The translations under genes were made by a program, and so were the position numbers. Of a stretch of 64,000 nucleotides of DNA, positions 1-9,048 are shown piece after piece. The stretch covers positions 1 through 64,000 of the forward strand of contig NZ_BAKM01000030.1 of NCBI RefSeq assembly GCF_000614185.1. Reading direction: 5' to 3'. How positions within the stretch are numbered: the stretch's first letter is position 1; every line of letters starts with the position of its first letter. Under the pieces are notes generated by a model. The model saw nothing but the letters and a program-made list of their open reading frames with translations. It ran no database searches and was not told the DNA's origin. This stretch comes from Phocaeicola sartorii JCM 17136 = DSM 21941. Its GTDB lineage: Bacteria > Bacteroidota > Bacteroidia > Bacteroidales > Bacteroidaceae.

Positions 1-1
1 C

Positions 2-1189
2 AACAAGTTCATACTCGGACCGTCTGGTTCTGGCAAATCGTTCTTCACCAACCACATGGTCCGGCAGTATTACGAGCAGGGCACCCATGTGCTTCTCGTG
101 GATACCGGCAATTCCTACCAGGGGCTTTGCAACCTTGTCAACGCGAGGACGCACGGTGAAGACGGAATCTATTTCACATACGAGGAGGACAACCCCATAG
201 CGTTCAACCCCTTCTTCGTGGAGGACGGGGTGTTTGACATCGAGAAGAAAGAGTCGGTCAAGACGCTTATCCTCACACTGTGGAAACGTGATGACGAGCC
301 GCCGACCCGTGCCGAGGAGGTGGCTCTCTCCAACGCCGTCAATCTCTTTCTGGAGAAAATACGCGCCGACACGTCTTTGGCGCCATCGTTCAACAGCTTC
401 TATGAGTTCATCCGTGACGAGTATCAGGAGATACTGAGGCAGAAGCGCACCCGCGAGAAGGATTTCGACGTGTTCAATTTCCTGAACGTGCTTGAGCCGT
501 ATTACCGTGGCGGCGAATATGACTTCCTGCTCAACTCCGACAGACAGCTGGATCTGCTCAATAAACGCTTCATTGTCTTCGAGCTGGACAACATCAAGGA
601 TAACAAGGTATTGTTTCCAATTGTCACCATAATCATCATGGAAACCTTCATAAACAAGATGAGGAAGCTCAAAGGCATCCGGAAGATGATACTTCTGGAG
701 GAGGCTTGGAAGGCCATCAGTAAGGAAGGCATGGCGGAATATCTCAAGTATCTCTTCAAGACCGTCAGAAAATTCTTCGGTGAGGCTGTGGTGGTGACTC
801 AGGAGGTGGAGGACATCATATCGTCCCCGATTGTCAAGGGAACCATCATCAACAATTCCGATTGCAAAATACTCCTGGACCAGCGCAAGTATGTCAACAA
901 GTTCGACGAGATACAGGCCCTGCTCGGACTTACAGACAAGGAGCGCGCCCAGATTTTATCCATAAACATGGCGAACCACCCCTCACGGAAATACAAGGAG
1001 GTGTGGATAGGTCTCGGCGGCTCGCAGTCGGCGGTCTATGCCACGGAGGTATCGCTTGAGGAATATGTGTGCTACACCACAGAAGAGACCGAGAAACTTG
1101 AACTTATGCGGCTTACGGAGAAACTCGGCGGCAACATAGAGCTTGCTATCAGACAGCTCGCCGAAAGCAAACGCAATCCAGATTCATAA
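2..1189 (+). CDS. traG: TraG-family conjugation ATPase, 3' part
   Basis: Partial VirB4/TraG-type ATPase that powers assembly and transport of the conjugative type IV secretion system at the inner membrane. The reading frame is open from base 2, and the Walker A motif GPSGSGKS is encoded at about 20-43, ahead of the first internal ATG at 56. A Walker B-like stretch, ILLEEAWKAI, follows near residue 230 of the visible part, then a VVVTQEVED segment typical of the family. The N-terminal half, about 400-450 residues in relatives, lies outside the window. It is the first gene seen of the + strand tra operon. Confidence 0.9.
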   Translation, partial: NKFILGPSGSGKSFFTNHMVRQYYEQGTHVLLVDTGNSYQGLCNLVNARTHGEDGIYFTYEEDNPIAFNPFFVEDGVFDIEKKESVKTLILTLWKRDDEPPTRAEEVALSNAVNLFLEKIRADTSLAPSFNSFYEFIRDEYQEILRQKRTREKDFDVFNFLNVLEPYYRGGEYDFLLNSDRQLDLLNKRFIVFELDNIKDNKVLFPIVTIIIMETFINKMRKLKGIRKMILLEEAWKAISKEGMAEYLKYLFKTVRKFFGEAVVVTQEVEDIISSPIVKGTIINNSDCKILLDQRKYVNKFDEIQALLGLTDKERAQILSINMANHPSRKYKEVWIGLGGSQSAVYATEVSLEEYVCYTTEETEKLELMRLTEKLGGNIELAIRQLAESKRNPDS

Positions 1190-1207
1190 ACACAAATCCG
1201 AAACGAC

Positions 1208-2246
1208 ATGAAAATAACAGATTGGATCAAAGAATTGCTTCGTGACGATCAGCCCAGACTGAGCTACCGTGAATTGCAGGAGCTGTCGGAAAAAGCGGAA
1301 CGTGCCGCCGGCGTGTACAACCATAAGGAACTCACAGCTGATACGCCGATACCGTAAATCGGATGAGGCCGTTGGGCGTATCGCTCTGGCTATCGCGAAA
1401 TCAGAACCGTTCTATTGCCCGGAATCAACAATTAACCGGGACTCCATTGAAATGATGGAAGCGTTGGCTGATACACCCTTCATGGAAAGGCACGGCCGTC
1501 GACTTTCGGACATCGGTCCGGAAGATGCCACTGCAATACACGGACTGCTTGCCATATACACCTTCATGCAGGATGAGGAATTGAGAAAATTTCCGAAAAC
1601 CGGAATGGAACGCCCTGCGCATGACGAAGTCATATCGGCAATCAGAATTCTGGACGGCCAAAGACGCAACCGGGATATAACCGAGCTGTGTGAATTGTCG
1701 GCATATTCCATGCTCCCTTCAAGATATGTGATGATGCGGTACGGTCTTGAGCGGGATTGCGACGCATACCGATGTATGGAAGACAATATCACGGCATCCG
1801 ATAATCCACGTGCATTGTTGCAGGCGCAAGCGGATATGTGCGTGGCCGCTGAAAAAGCGGTGGAAAACATCCCCGGAGTCCGGCTTCCGGATTTCTATCT
1901 TGAGAACCTTGACCGTGAGCTTGACAGGCTCGGTCGTATCGTCGTGTCTCCCGATGCCGTCAACGACCTTGTCCATACCGGATCCGATTTCCTGACCAAG
2001 TATGGCCTCGACAGGGACGCATTACCGGAAGAACAGTCCCGTCAGGCATGGAAAGCCTACCGCGAGCTGGACGGCCGCTTTGTAAGGATGACAGGCCGCA
2101 GGCCGTATACGGAAGGTCTGTCAGTCCCGCTACGGCAAAAGTCCGGTAACACCGAGACGGAAAAGGCACGGACACAAGCGGCACGGAGCAACCATATCCG
2201 CAATCCGCCTCCGACAAAAGGGAAAAGCCGCAAGCCCTCTTTCTGA
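1208..2246 (+). pseudogene. Tra-region protein of unknown function, frameshifted
   Basis: Lies 18 bases after traG and 41 bases before traI. From ATG 1208 the frame encodes MKITDWIKELLRDDQPRLSY and goes on through an ELSEKAERAAGVYNHKEL segment, then stops at 1355-1357. The frame 1 base over, open to 2246, continues with LIRRYRKSDEAVGRIALAIA and about 290 further residues. Removing one base near 1330-1336 (for example giving KELQLIRRYRKSDEAV) would join them into a protein of about 345 residues. The product is predicted soluble with a basic, low-complexity tail. I do not recognise a functional domain. Whether the shift is real or an artefact cannot be told from one sequence. Confidence 0.6.
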
Positions 2247-2287
2247 CCTCAAAACAGATTTATTCACCAACAAAAAATTTTATAATC

Positions 2288-2917
2288 ATGAAAATGAAAT
2301 CACTTATCGTATGCGCAGTCCTGTCATTGGCCGGGCTGACCGCGAACGCGCAGTGGGTGGTCTCCGACCCCGGCAACCTCGCGCAAGGCATCATCAATGC
2401 CACAAAGAACATCGTCCATACATCTTCTACCGCGAGCACCATGCTCAACAACTTTCAGGAGACAGTGAAAATCTACGAGCAGGGGAAAGCCTATTATGAC
2501 GCTCTAAGAAAGGTCAAGAACCTGCTCCGTGACGCACGCAAGGTGCAGCAGACCATCCTCATGGTCGGCGAGATTACCGACATCTATGTGAACAACTTCC
2601 AGCGTATGCTCTCCGACCCGTATTTCTCGCCGGAGGAACTCAGTGCAATAGCCGTCGGCTACACCAGGCTGCTTGAGGAGAGCGCGTCGGTGCTCACCGA
2701 CCTCAAGACCGTGTTGAACGAGAACGGCCTGTCGATGGGCGACAAGGACCGCATGGATGTAATCGACAGATGCTACACCCGTATGCACGAGTACCGCGGA
2801 CTGGTGAGATACTACACCAACAAGAACGTCGGCGTGTCCTACCTGCGTGCGAAAAAGAAGAACGACCAGGACCGCGTGCTGTCGCTCTACGGCACTCCCA
2901 GCGAACGCTATTGGTAA
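2288..2917 (+). CDS. traI: TraI (DUF4141) conjugal transfer protein
   Basis: A 209-residue exported protein with a clear signal peptide (MKMKSLIVCAVLSLAGLTANA, cleavage before QW). The body is mostly helical, with the conserved pattern of Bacteroides TraI/DUF4141 proteins: an N-terminal GNLAQGIINATKNIV region, a middle Q-V-KIYEQGK helix and a C-terminal KKKNDQDRVL segment. By its position between traG and traJ it resembles VirB5-type periplasmic components of the mating channel; that role is inference. Downstream traJ starts 19 bases after its stop. Confidence 0.85.
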   Translation: MKMKSLIVCAVLSLAGLTANAQWVVSDPGNLAQGIINATKNIVHTSSTASTMLNNFQETVKIYEQGKAYYDALRKVKNLLRDARKVQQTILMVGEITDIYVNNFQRMLSDPYFSPEELSAIAVGYTRLLEESASVLTDLKTVLNENGLSMGDKDRMDVIDRCYTRMHEYRGLVRYYTNKNVGVSYLRAKKKNDQDRVLSLYGTPSERYW

Positions 2918-2935
2918 TCATAAATCCTTCGGACT

Positions 2936-3940
2936 ATGCTACTGATGGCTATTGACTTCGACAACCTCCACCAGATTCTCAGGAATCTTTACGAGGAGAT
3001 GATGCCGCTATGCTCCCAGATGACGGGAGTAGCGAAAGGCATCGCCGGACTCGGCGCACTGTTCTATGTGGCCTACCGTGTGTGGCAGTCGCTCTCGCGT
3101 GCCGAGCCTGTGGATGTGTATCCGCTGCTCCGTCCTTTCGTGATCGGGTTCTGCATCATGTTTTTCCCCACCGTGGTGCTGGGGACCATCAACAGCGTGC
3201 TTTCACCCGTGGTCACCGGGACCAACGGCATATTGCAGACACAGACGCTTGACATGACCCGGTACCGCGAGCAGAAGGACCGGCTTGAGCTTGAGGCGAT
3301 GAAACGCAATCCCGAAACATCCTACCTTGTGGACAAGGAGGAGTTTGACAAAAAACTCGATGACCTCGGCATAACGGATGCGCCGGAAATTTGCGGAATG
3401 TACATAGACCGCGCCATGTACAACACCAAGAAATGGTTCCAGGAACTGTTCCGCAATCTGCTGGAGCTGATGTTCCAGGCCGCCGCGCTGGTGATAGACA
3501 CGCTCAGGACATTCTTCCTCGTGGTGCTTTCGATACTGGGTCCCATCTCTTTCGCCATATCGGTATGGGATGGATTCCAGGCCACGCTCACGCAGTGGTT
3601 CGTGAGATACATAAGCATCTATCTGTGGCTTCCGGTCAGCGATCTGTTCAGCAGCGTGCTTGCGAGGATACAGTTGCTCATGCTCCAGAAGGACATAGAG
3701 CAGCTCACGGATCCTAACTTTATTCCAGACGGCTCCAACGCCGTGTACATCACTTTCCTCATCATCGGCATAATCGGGTATTTCACGATACCCACCGTGG
3801 CGGGATGGATAGTGCAGGCGGGAGGTGGTGCCGGAAACTACGGCAAGAACGTGAACCAGACCGCTTCAAAGACAGGCTCCATAGCCGGAGGTGCAGCAGG
3901 TGCGGCTGTCGGCAACGTGGCCGGACGCCTTATCAAGTGA
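2936..3940 (+). CDS. traJ: TraJ, inner-membrane conjugal transfer protein
   Basis: A 334-residue polytopic protein with hydrophobic segments near residues 20-45, 60-85, 180-215, 225-250 and 275-300, and a glycine/alanine-rich tail (AGGAAGAAVGNVAG). It is comparable to VirB6/TrbL-type inner-membrane channel proteins, and both synteny and sequence match TraJ of Bacteroides conjugative transposons. ATG 2936 and ATG 2945 (giving MAIDFDNLHQ) are both possible starts; the second fits the usual family N-terminus better. It is part of the tra operon, 19 bases after traI. Confidence 0.87.
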   Translation: MLLMAIDFDNLHQILRNLYEEMMPLCSQMTGVAKGIAGLGALFYVAYRVWQSLSRAEPVDVYPLLRPFVIGFCIMFFPTVVLGTINSVLSPVVTGTNGILQTQTLDMTRYREQKDRLELEAMKRNPETSYLVDKEEFDKKLDDLGITDAPEICGMYIDRAMYNTKKWFQELFRNLLELMFQAAALVIDTLRTFFLVVLSILGPISFAISVWDGFQATLTQWFVRYISIYLWLPVSDLFSSVLARIQLLMLQKDIEQLTDPNFIPDGSNAVYITFLIIGIIGYFTIPTVAGWIVQAGGGAGNYGKNVNQTASKTGSIAGGAAGAAVGNVAGRLIK

Positions 3941-3962
3941 CAATCATTAAAACAGTGTTCTT

Positions 3963-4586
3963 ATGCAGTTCAAATCATTAAAAAACATCGAGAGCAGCTT
4001 CCGTCAGCTCCGTCTGTTCGGCATAGTCTATCTGTGCGCCTGCACGCTCCTCGTGGGATATTCGGTATGGAAGGCATACCGTTTCGCCGAGGCGCAGCGC
4101 CAGAAGATATATGTTCTTGACGAGGGGAAGTCGCTGATGCTGGCTCTGGCGCAGGATCTCTCGCAGAACCGTCCGGTGGAGGCACGGGAGCATGTGAAGC
4201 GTTTCCACGAGCTTTTCTTCTCGCTGGCTCCCGACAAGAGCGCCATCGAGGGGAACATACAGCGTGCCCTGTTCCTTGCCGACCGCTCGGCTTACGGCCA
4301 TTACCGGGACCTTGCCGAGCAGGGGTACTACAACCGCGTCATATCGGGCAACATCACCCAGCGCATTGAGATAGACAGCGTGAAATGCGATTTCCATTCC
4401 TATCCCTATGACATGGTGGCTTACTCGCGTCTCTCCATCATCCGCGAGAAAAGCGTCACCGAGCGCTCCCTCGTGACACGGGGACGGCTTATAAACTCCA
4501 CAAGAAGTGACAATAACCCGCACGGTTTCATCCTTGAGTCTTTCCGGGTTGTGGAGAACCGCGACCTGAGGGTGTCTGACCGCTAA
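3963..4586 (+). CDS. traK: TraK conjugal transfer protein
   Basis: A 207-residue protein with one N-terminal membrane anchor at about residues 18-36 (FGIVYLCACTLLVGYSVW) and a periplasmic domain. It matches the TraK family of Bacteroides ICEs, which occupies the place of VirB8-like proteins in the operon. The segment RIEIDSVKCDFHSYPYDM is typical of the family. It begins 22 bases after traJ, and traL follows 13 bases after its stop. The VirB8-like role is known for TraK-type proteins by analogy; I cannot show it from this sequence alone. Confidence 0.87.
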   Translation: MQFKSLKNIESSFRQLRLFGIVYLCACTLLVGYSVWKAYRFAEAQRQKIYVLDEGKSLMLALAQDLSQNRPVEAREHVKRFHELFFSLAPDKSAIEGNIQRALFLADRSAYGHYRDLAEQGYYNRVISGNITQRIEIDSVKCDFHSYPYDMVAYSRLSIIREKSVTERSLVTRGRLINSTRSDNNPHGFILESFRVVENRDLRVSDR

Positions 4587-4599
4587 AACAAGAAACGAT

Positions 4600-4908
4600 A
4601 TGAAAATAAAGGAAACATTTATCAGAATAAGGGACGCGGCCGACGACCGCCTGCGCTCCTTCTGCGGTGCACTGACACCGGAAAAGAGGCTTGCCGCCAT
4701 CCTGATAACGGGTGCGCTGTTCGCCATAGTGAATTTCTATATGATATTCCGTGCCATTTACGACATCGGGCGTGATGATGCTCCACGTGAGGTCATCGAG
4801 ATCGCCCCGATCGAGGTTCCCGATTTCACCGGCCCCGGCTCGCAGGAGGAGATGGTGCGCGGCATGGAAGAGTTCTTTAACCAGTTTGATTCAGAGGAAG
4901 ATGAGTAG
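4600..4908 (+). CDS. traL: TraL (DUF3989) small membrane protein
   Basis: A 102-residue protein with one transmembrane segment around residues 35-53 (AAILITGALFAIVNFYMIF) followed by an acidic C-terminus. Size and place between traK and traM agree with TraL/DUF3989 of Bacteroides conjugative transposons. Its stop overlaps the traM start by 8 bases, which suggests coupled translation. The exact role in the mating apparatus is not known. Confidence 0.85.
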   Translation: MKIKETFIRIRDAADDRLRSFCGALTPEKRLAAILITGALFAIVNFYMIFRAIYDIGRDDAPREVIEIAPIEVPDFTGPGSQEEMVRGMEEFFNQFDSEEDE

Positions 4909-6199
4909 CGATGCCGAAAAACTGAAACGCCGTCAGGCCGTGAAGAAGTATCTGGTCTTCGCACTGATGTTCATCGTGTTCGCCGCCTGCATGTGGTTCA
5001 TCTTCGCCCCGTCGGATTCCGACCGCGCGGGGAAAGAGAGGCAGGAGGGGTTCAATACAGAGCTGCCGGATCCGAGGAACGCCGGTATTGTCGATGACAA
5101 GATGACGGCCTACGAGCAGGAGGCCATGCGCAAGAAACGCGAGGAGAAGATGCGGACTCTTGAGGAAATGACATCTTCCGGGTCCACTCCGAACCCGGTT
5201 TCCGTATCCGACAATCCTCCAACGGCGGATATACCGTCGGATGTTGTGATAGTGGACGATGAGAGCGGCAAGCCCGTGGCTTCCGCATCCCGTGGCGGTT
5301 CCTTCTCTTCGTCGCATAATGCCTACCGGCAGATAAACGAGACGCTCGGCAGTTTCTATGAGCAGCCTGCGGAAGACCCCGAAAAGGAGGCCATGCGTGA
5401 GGAGATCGAGCAACTGAGACAGTCGGCGGCCCGACAGCAGCAGACTCCCGGGACATCTTATGCCGAGCAGGTGGCTCTGTTGGAGAAGTCCTATGAGCTT
5501 GCAGCCAGGTATATGCCTAACCCGGACAACAGCAATATTAAACACGAGGATGAAGAAAAGCCGGACAACGGCCGCAAGGCAAAGGCGGAGCCTGTCGGCA
5601 GGGTCTCTGTCCCGGTGGTGTCGTCCCTCGCGCAGCCGGTGAGCGATTCCGTGATGCTGGCACGGCTGTCGGAACCCCGCAATTTCGGATTCAACACCGC
5701 TGTCGGCGGCACGTCCTCACATGGCAGGAACACCATAAGCGTGTGCGTGCATGGCGACCAGACCGTCATAAGCGGCCAGAGTGTGCGGCTTAGGCTGCTT
5801 GAGCCTATGCGTGTCGGAAGACACGAGCTGCCGCGGAACTCGCTCATTACGGGTGACTGCCGGATACAGGGGGAGCGTATGGATATCACGATTTCGCAGG
5901 TGGAATATTCTGGCAATATCATTCCTGTTGAACTCGCGGTGTATGACAACGACGGCCAGCCGGGCATATTCATCCCCGGCTCGATGGAGGCGAACGCCGC
6001 GAGGGAGATGGCGGCCAACATGGGGCAGAACCTCGGCACCACCATATCTATCACCAGCCAGTCCGCCGGGGACCAGCTCCTGTCGGAACTCGGCAAGGGA
6101 GCGATTCAGGGAGTATCCCAGTATATCTCCAAAAAGATGCGTCAGGAGAAGGTGCGGCTGAAATCCGGCCATGCGCTGATGCTATATCAGAAACAGTAA
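4901..6199 (+). CDS. traM: TraM conjugal transfer protein
   Basis: The start is ATG 4901 (MSSDAEKLKRRQAVKKYLVF), inside the traL stop region; the longer open frame from 4751 overlaps traL extensively and is not credible. The product is about 432 residues: a cytoplasmic basic head, a transmembrane segment near residues 18-36, a long Pro/Glu/Gln-rich linker with coiled-coil character (residues 50-230), and a conserved C-terminal domain. This is the layout of VirB10-like scaffold proteins, and TraM of Bacteroides ICEs occupies that role by analogy. C-terminal features include a VSQYISKKMRQEKVRLKSGH segment. Confidence 0.87.
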   Translation: MSSDAEKLKRRQAVKKYLVFALMFIVFAACMWFIFAPSDSDRAGKERQEGFNTELPDPRNAGIVDDKMTAYEQEAMRKKREEKMRTLEEMTSSGSTPNPVSVSDNPPTADIPSDVVIVDDESGKPVASASRGGSFSSSHNAYRQINETLGSFYEQPAEDPEKEAMREEIEQLRQSAARQQQTPGTSYAEQVALLEKSYELAARYMPNPDNSNIKHEDEEKPDNGRKAKAEPVGRVSVPVVSSLAQPVSDSVMLARLSEPRNFGFNTAVGGTSSHGRNTISVCVHGDQTVISGQSVRLRLLEPMRVGRHELPRNSLITGDCRIQGERMDITISQVEYSGNIIPVELAVYDNDGQPGIFIPGSMEANAAREMAANMGQNLGTTISITSQSAGDQLLSELGKGAIQGVSQYISKKMRQEKVRLKSGHALMLYQKQ

Positions 6200-6235
6200 C
6201 CAACACCAGTATAAACCAACTAAATTTCAAACGAC

Positions 6236-7150
6236 ATGAAAAAGTTATTTTTGATTCTCGCCCTTGTTATGGGCGCGGTAAGTGCTTTCGCACAGGAAAC
6301 AGAGGGAGACCTCTACCACGGTCTTACCAGGAAACTGACATTCGACCGCATGATTCCCCCATACGGTCTGGAAGTGACCTATGACAAGACGGTCCACATC
6401 ATCTTCCCGGCGGCGGTGAAGTATGTCGATCTCGGCTCTCCAAACCTTATCGCGGGGAAGGCCGACGGAGCGGAGAACGTTATCCGTGTGAAATCTACCG
6501 TCAAGGGGTTCCGTGACGAGACAAACATATCGGTAATAACCGAGAGCGGCTGTTTCTACACCTTCAATGTCAAGTATGCCGACGAGCCTCTGATCCTGAA
6601 CGTGGAGATGAAGGACTTCATACACGACGGCAGCGACGTTAACCGTCCTAACAACGCCCTTGAAATCTATCTGAAGGAACTCGGCAGCGAGTCGCCGAAG
6701 CTGGTGCATCTCATCAATTCTTCCATCCATAAGGAGAACAAGCGCCATGTGAAGCATATCGGCAGCAAGGCTTTCGGAATACAGTATCTTCTGAAGGGCG
6801 TCTACACCCACAACGGGCTTCTGTATTTCCACACGCAGATACGCAACACGTCAAACGTGCCTTTCAATGTGGATTTCGTGACATTCAAGATCGTTGACAA
6901 GAAGGTGATGAAGCGTACCGCCGTGCAGGAACAGGTGATTTTCCCGTTGCGTGCCTACAACTATGTCACTGAAGTTGCCGGAAAGAAGGACGGTCGCACC
7001 GTGTTCACTTTCGACAAGTTCACTATTCCGGAGGACAAGATGCTCGTGGTGGAGCTTAACGAGAAGAGCGGCGGGCGCCACCAGTCCTTCACCGTGGAGT
7101 GTGAGGATATCGTCCGTGCCCGTGTGATCAATGAACTCAAAGTTAGATAG
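6236..7150 (+). CDS. traN: TraN (DUF4138) conjugal transfer protein
   Basis: A 304-residue exported protein with signal peptide MKKLFLILALVMGAVSAFAQ. The conserved body (YDKTVHIIFPAAVKYVDLGS near residue 50, and a C-terminal domain with PLRAYNYVTEVAGKKDG) identifies TraN/DUF4138. The family is rich in beta-strands and corresponds in position to VirB9-like periplasmic components that pair with a VirB10-like TraM. It starts 36 bases after traM, and traO begins 2 bases after its stop, so all three are likely co-transcribed. Confidence 0.87.
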   Translation: MKKLFLILALVMGAVSAFAQETEGDLYHGLTRKLTFDRMIPPYGLEVTYDKTVHIIFPAAVKYVDLGSPNLIAGKADGAENVIRVKSTVKGFRDETNISVITESGCFYTFNVKYADEPLILNVEMKDFIHDGSDVNRPNNALEIYLKELGSESPKLVHLINSSIHKENKRHVKHIGSKAFGIQYLLKGVYTHNGLLYFHTQIRNTSNVPFNVDFVTFKIVDKKVMKRTAVQEQVIFPLRAYNYVTEVAGKKDGRTVFTFDKFTIPEDKMLVVELNEKSGGRHQSFTVECEDIVRARVINELKVR

Positions 7151-7152
7151 CC

Positions 7153-7719
7153 ATGAGAAGATTTGTCATAGCAATAATCGCGGCAGTGTCGCTTGCCCTC
7201 TCCGGAGGGCAGGCATACGCCCAGCGCTGCCTTCCCGGTATGAAGGGGCTGGAACTTCGCGGCGGTCTTGTGGGAGGCTCTTCGGGTGATTTCTATCTCG
7301 GCTCCGCCATGTCCGTTTACAGCGGCCGTGCCAACCGGTGGGTGTTCGGCGCCGAATACCTGCAAAAGAACTACCGATACAAGGATATATCTATCCCGCG
7401 TGCGCAGTTCACGGCTGAAGGGGGATATTACCTGAACTTCCTTTCGGATGCTTCCAAGACATTCTTCCTGTCGATAGGCGGCTCGGCTCTTGCCGGATAC
7501 GAGTCTGTTAACCGGGGCAAGAGGCTCCTGTCTGACGGCTCCCGGCTTATGGCAAATGACGCTTTCATATACGGCGGTGCCGTGACGCTGGAGGCGGAAT
7601 GCTACCTGACTGACCGTATAGTCCTGCTTGCCGGCATCCGTGAGCGTGTCCTTTGGGGTAGCTCTGTCAGCAAGTTCGCCACCCAGCTCGGGGCGGGCGT
7701 GAAATTCATCATAAATTAA
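7153..7719 (+). CDS. traO: TraO conjugal transfer protein, outer-membrane barrel-like
   Basis: A 188-residue protein with an N-terminal signal peptide ending near AYAQ (residues 22-25). The mature part shows alternating hydrophobic and polar residues and many Gly/Tyr/Phe positions, ending in a beta-strand (GAGVKFIIN), as in small outer-membrane beta-barrels. Size and position match TraO of Bacteroides conjugative transposons. It is probably the outer-membrane part of the mating channel, which is inference. It starts 2 bases after traN. Confidence 0.83.
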   Translation: MRRFVIAIIAAVSLALSGGQAYAQRCLPGMKGLELRGGLVGGSSGDFYLGSAMSVYSGRANRWVFGAEYLQKNYRYKDISIPRAQFTAEGGYYLNFLSDASKTFFLSIGGSALAGYESVNRGKRLLSDGSRLMANDAFIYGGAVTLEAECYLTDRIVLLAGIRERVLWGSSVSKFATQLGAGVKFIIN

Positions 7720-7733
7720 AAATCAAAACAAGA

Positions 7734-8276
7734 ATGAACATGAAGAAGATACATTTCCTTATCGCGTTATGCGGCTGTATATTCGCCGCTCTGTCGCTTT
7801 CCTCATGCGAGGATGACATAGATGTGGACGGCACTTATCCGTTCATGGTGGAGACAATGCCCGTGCCGACACGTCTGGCACAGGGCGAGACTGCCGAAAT
7901 CCGTTGCCAACTCAAACGCGAGGGGCGTTTCTCGGATGCCCGGTACACCGTGCGCTATTTCCAGCCAGACGGCAGGGGCACACTGCGCATGGATGACGGC
8001 ATGGTGCTGAGACCCAACGACCGTTACCCGCTCGACCGCGAGGTGTTCCGTCTTTATTACACTTCTGAGTGTGCCGACCAGCAGAGGATAGACCTTTATT
8101 TTGAGGATAACGATGACCAGATGTTCATGCTGACCTTCTCGTTCAACAACGAGAATAAGGATGATGACGACGGTGACAGCGGTGACGATGGCGGAGGTTT
8201 CATTCCCGGAATACGCTTTCCAGTGGATTCTATAATCGTCCGTCCGGTGGTTCCGGGAGTGGAACCTAAAAAGTAA
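7734..8276 (+). CDS. traQ: TraQ (DUF3872) lipoprotein
   Basis: A 180-residue lipoprotein: the signal sequence ends in a lipobox-like LSLSSCEDD, with Cys about 26 residues in. The Ig-like beta-rich body includes MPVPTRLAQGETAEIRCQLK, characteristic of the TraQ/DUF3872 family. The C-terminus carries an acidic DDDDGDSGDDGGG linker. ATG 7734 and ATG 7740 are both possible. The TraP primase gene that often sits between traO and traQ is absent here. It is co-directional with, and 3 bases ahead of, the lysozyme gene. Confidence 0.83.
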   Translation: MNMKKIHFLIALCGCIFAALSLSSCEDDIDVDGTYPFMVETMPVPTRLAQGETAEIRCQLKREGRFSDARYTVRYFQPDGRGTLRMDDGMVLRPNDRYPLDREVFRLYYTSECADQQRIDLYFEDNDDQMFMLTFSFNNENKDDDDGDSGDDGGGFIPGIRFPVDSIIVRPVVPGVEPKK

Positions 8277-8279
8277 GGA

Positions 8280-8807
8280 GTGCCTATGGTAGTACGAATT
8301 ATTCTGATTATCCTATCCGTCAGTCTCGGTTATTCCGGGCTGGCGGCACAGGGTGGCTGGGAGCCGCCACCTGACAGACTGACGATACCTGCTTCGCTCT
8401 TTGACAGGGCTGTGGCCTGCATAAAGAGCTTTGAGGGTTGGCACTATGCCCGGCACCACCCGTATATAGGTTACGGCCATAAACTCCTTCCCGGCGAGAA
8501 ACTCACCTGTAATCTGACTAAATCGCAGGCTGACTCGCTGCTGAGGGCTGACCTTATAAAGCGCTGCTCGACATTCCGCCGCTTCGGGAAAGACGCGCTG
8601 CTGCTTGCGGTACTCTCGTACAATGTGGGTGAATACAGGTTGCTGGGTTCCGGCAGGATACCGAAAAGTACCCTTATCCGTAAATTGGAGTCCGGCAACC
8701 GCAATATCTATCAGGAGTATATCAGCTATTGCCGATACAAGGGCAGTCGCCACGCCGGGCTGCTGAAACGCCGCAAGACCGAGTTCGCGCTGTTCTTCAT
8801 TCCATAA
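8280..8807 (+). CDS. GH24 lysozyme-like murein hydrolase of the tra operon
   Basis: A 175-residue exported protein with signal peptide up to about residue 24 (SGLAAQ). The body has the lysozyme family 24 pattern: IKSFEGWHYA with the catalytic Glu at residue 52, then YIGYGH at 62-67, and LSYNVGEYRLLGSG, which matches the conserved NVG region of phage-type lysozymes. It probably opens the peptidoglycan locally so that the mating channel can span the periplasm. It is the last gene before a strong terminator and so the probable end of the tra operon. Confidence 0.87.
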   Translation: MPMVVRIILIILSVSLGYSGLAAQGGWEPPPDRLTIPASLFDRAVACIKSFEGWHYARHHPYIGYGHKLLPGEKLTCNLTKSQADSLLRADLIKRCSTFRRFGKDALLLAVLSYNVGEYRLLGSGRIPKSTLIRKLESGNRNIYQEYISYCRYKGSRHAGLLKRRKTEFALFFIP

Positions 8808-8817
8808 CTCATACTTG

Positions 8818-8868
8818 AATCTCTCTTTCTGTATTGCTCGGTTTAAATTCAGAAAGAGAGATTTTTCC
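8818..8868 (+). terminator. Rho-independent terminator closing the tra operon
   Basis: A perfect 14-bp inverted repeat (8818-8831 AATCTCTCTTTCTG with 8850-8863) has an 18-base loop and runs directly into a short T tract (ATTTTTCC). It lies 10 bases after the lysozyme stop. It separates the tra operon from the AT-rich cargo. Confidence 0.85.
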
Positions 8869-9048
8869 ATATTCCATATGTTTATATATATAACTGTTTA
8901 ATGATTGGAATCTCTACTGACTCAATAATTGTCAGTAATGGCAGATAGCTGACAACATAATATGCAATAATGTCATATTTAAGGCCTTAATAATATAATC
9001 TCAAGGTTGGCTTGGTTTTTGCTGTATAAGAAATATAAATACTTTTTT

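Noticed and set aside
9007..9048. TTG start of the MBL gene, 14 codons upstream
   Set aside because: ATG 9049 gives the normal family N-terminus, and the extra residues (AWFLLYKKYKYFF) look like read-through of an AT-rich leader.
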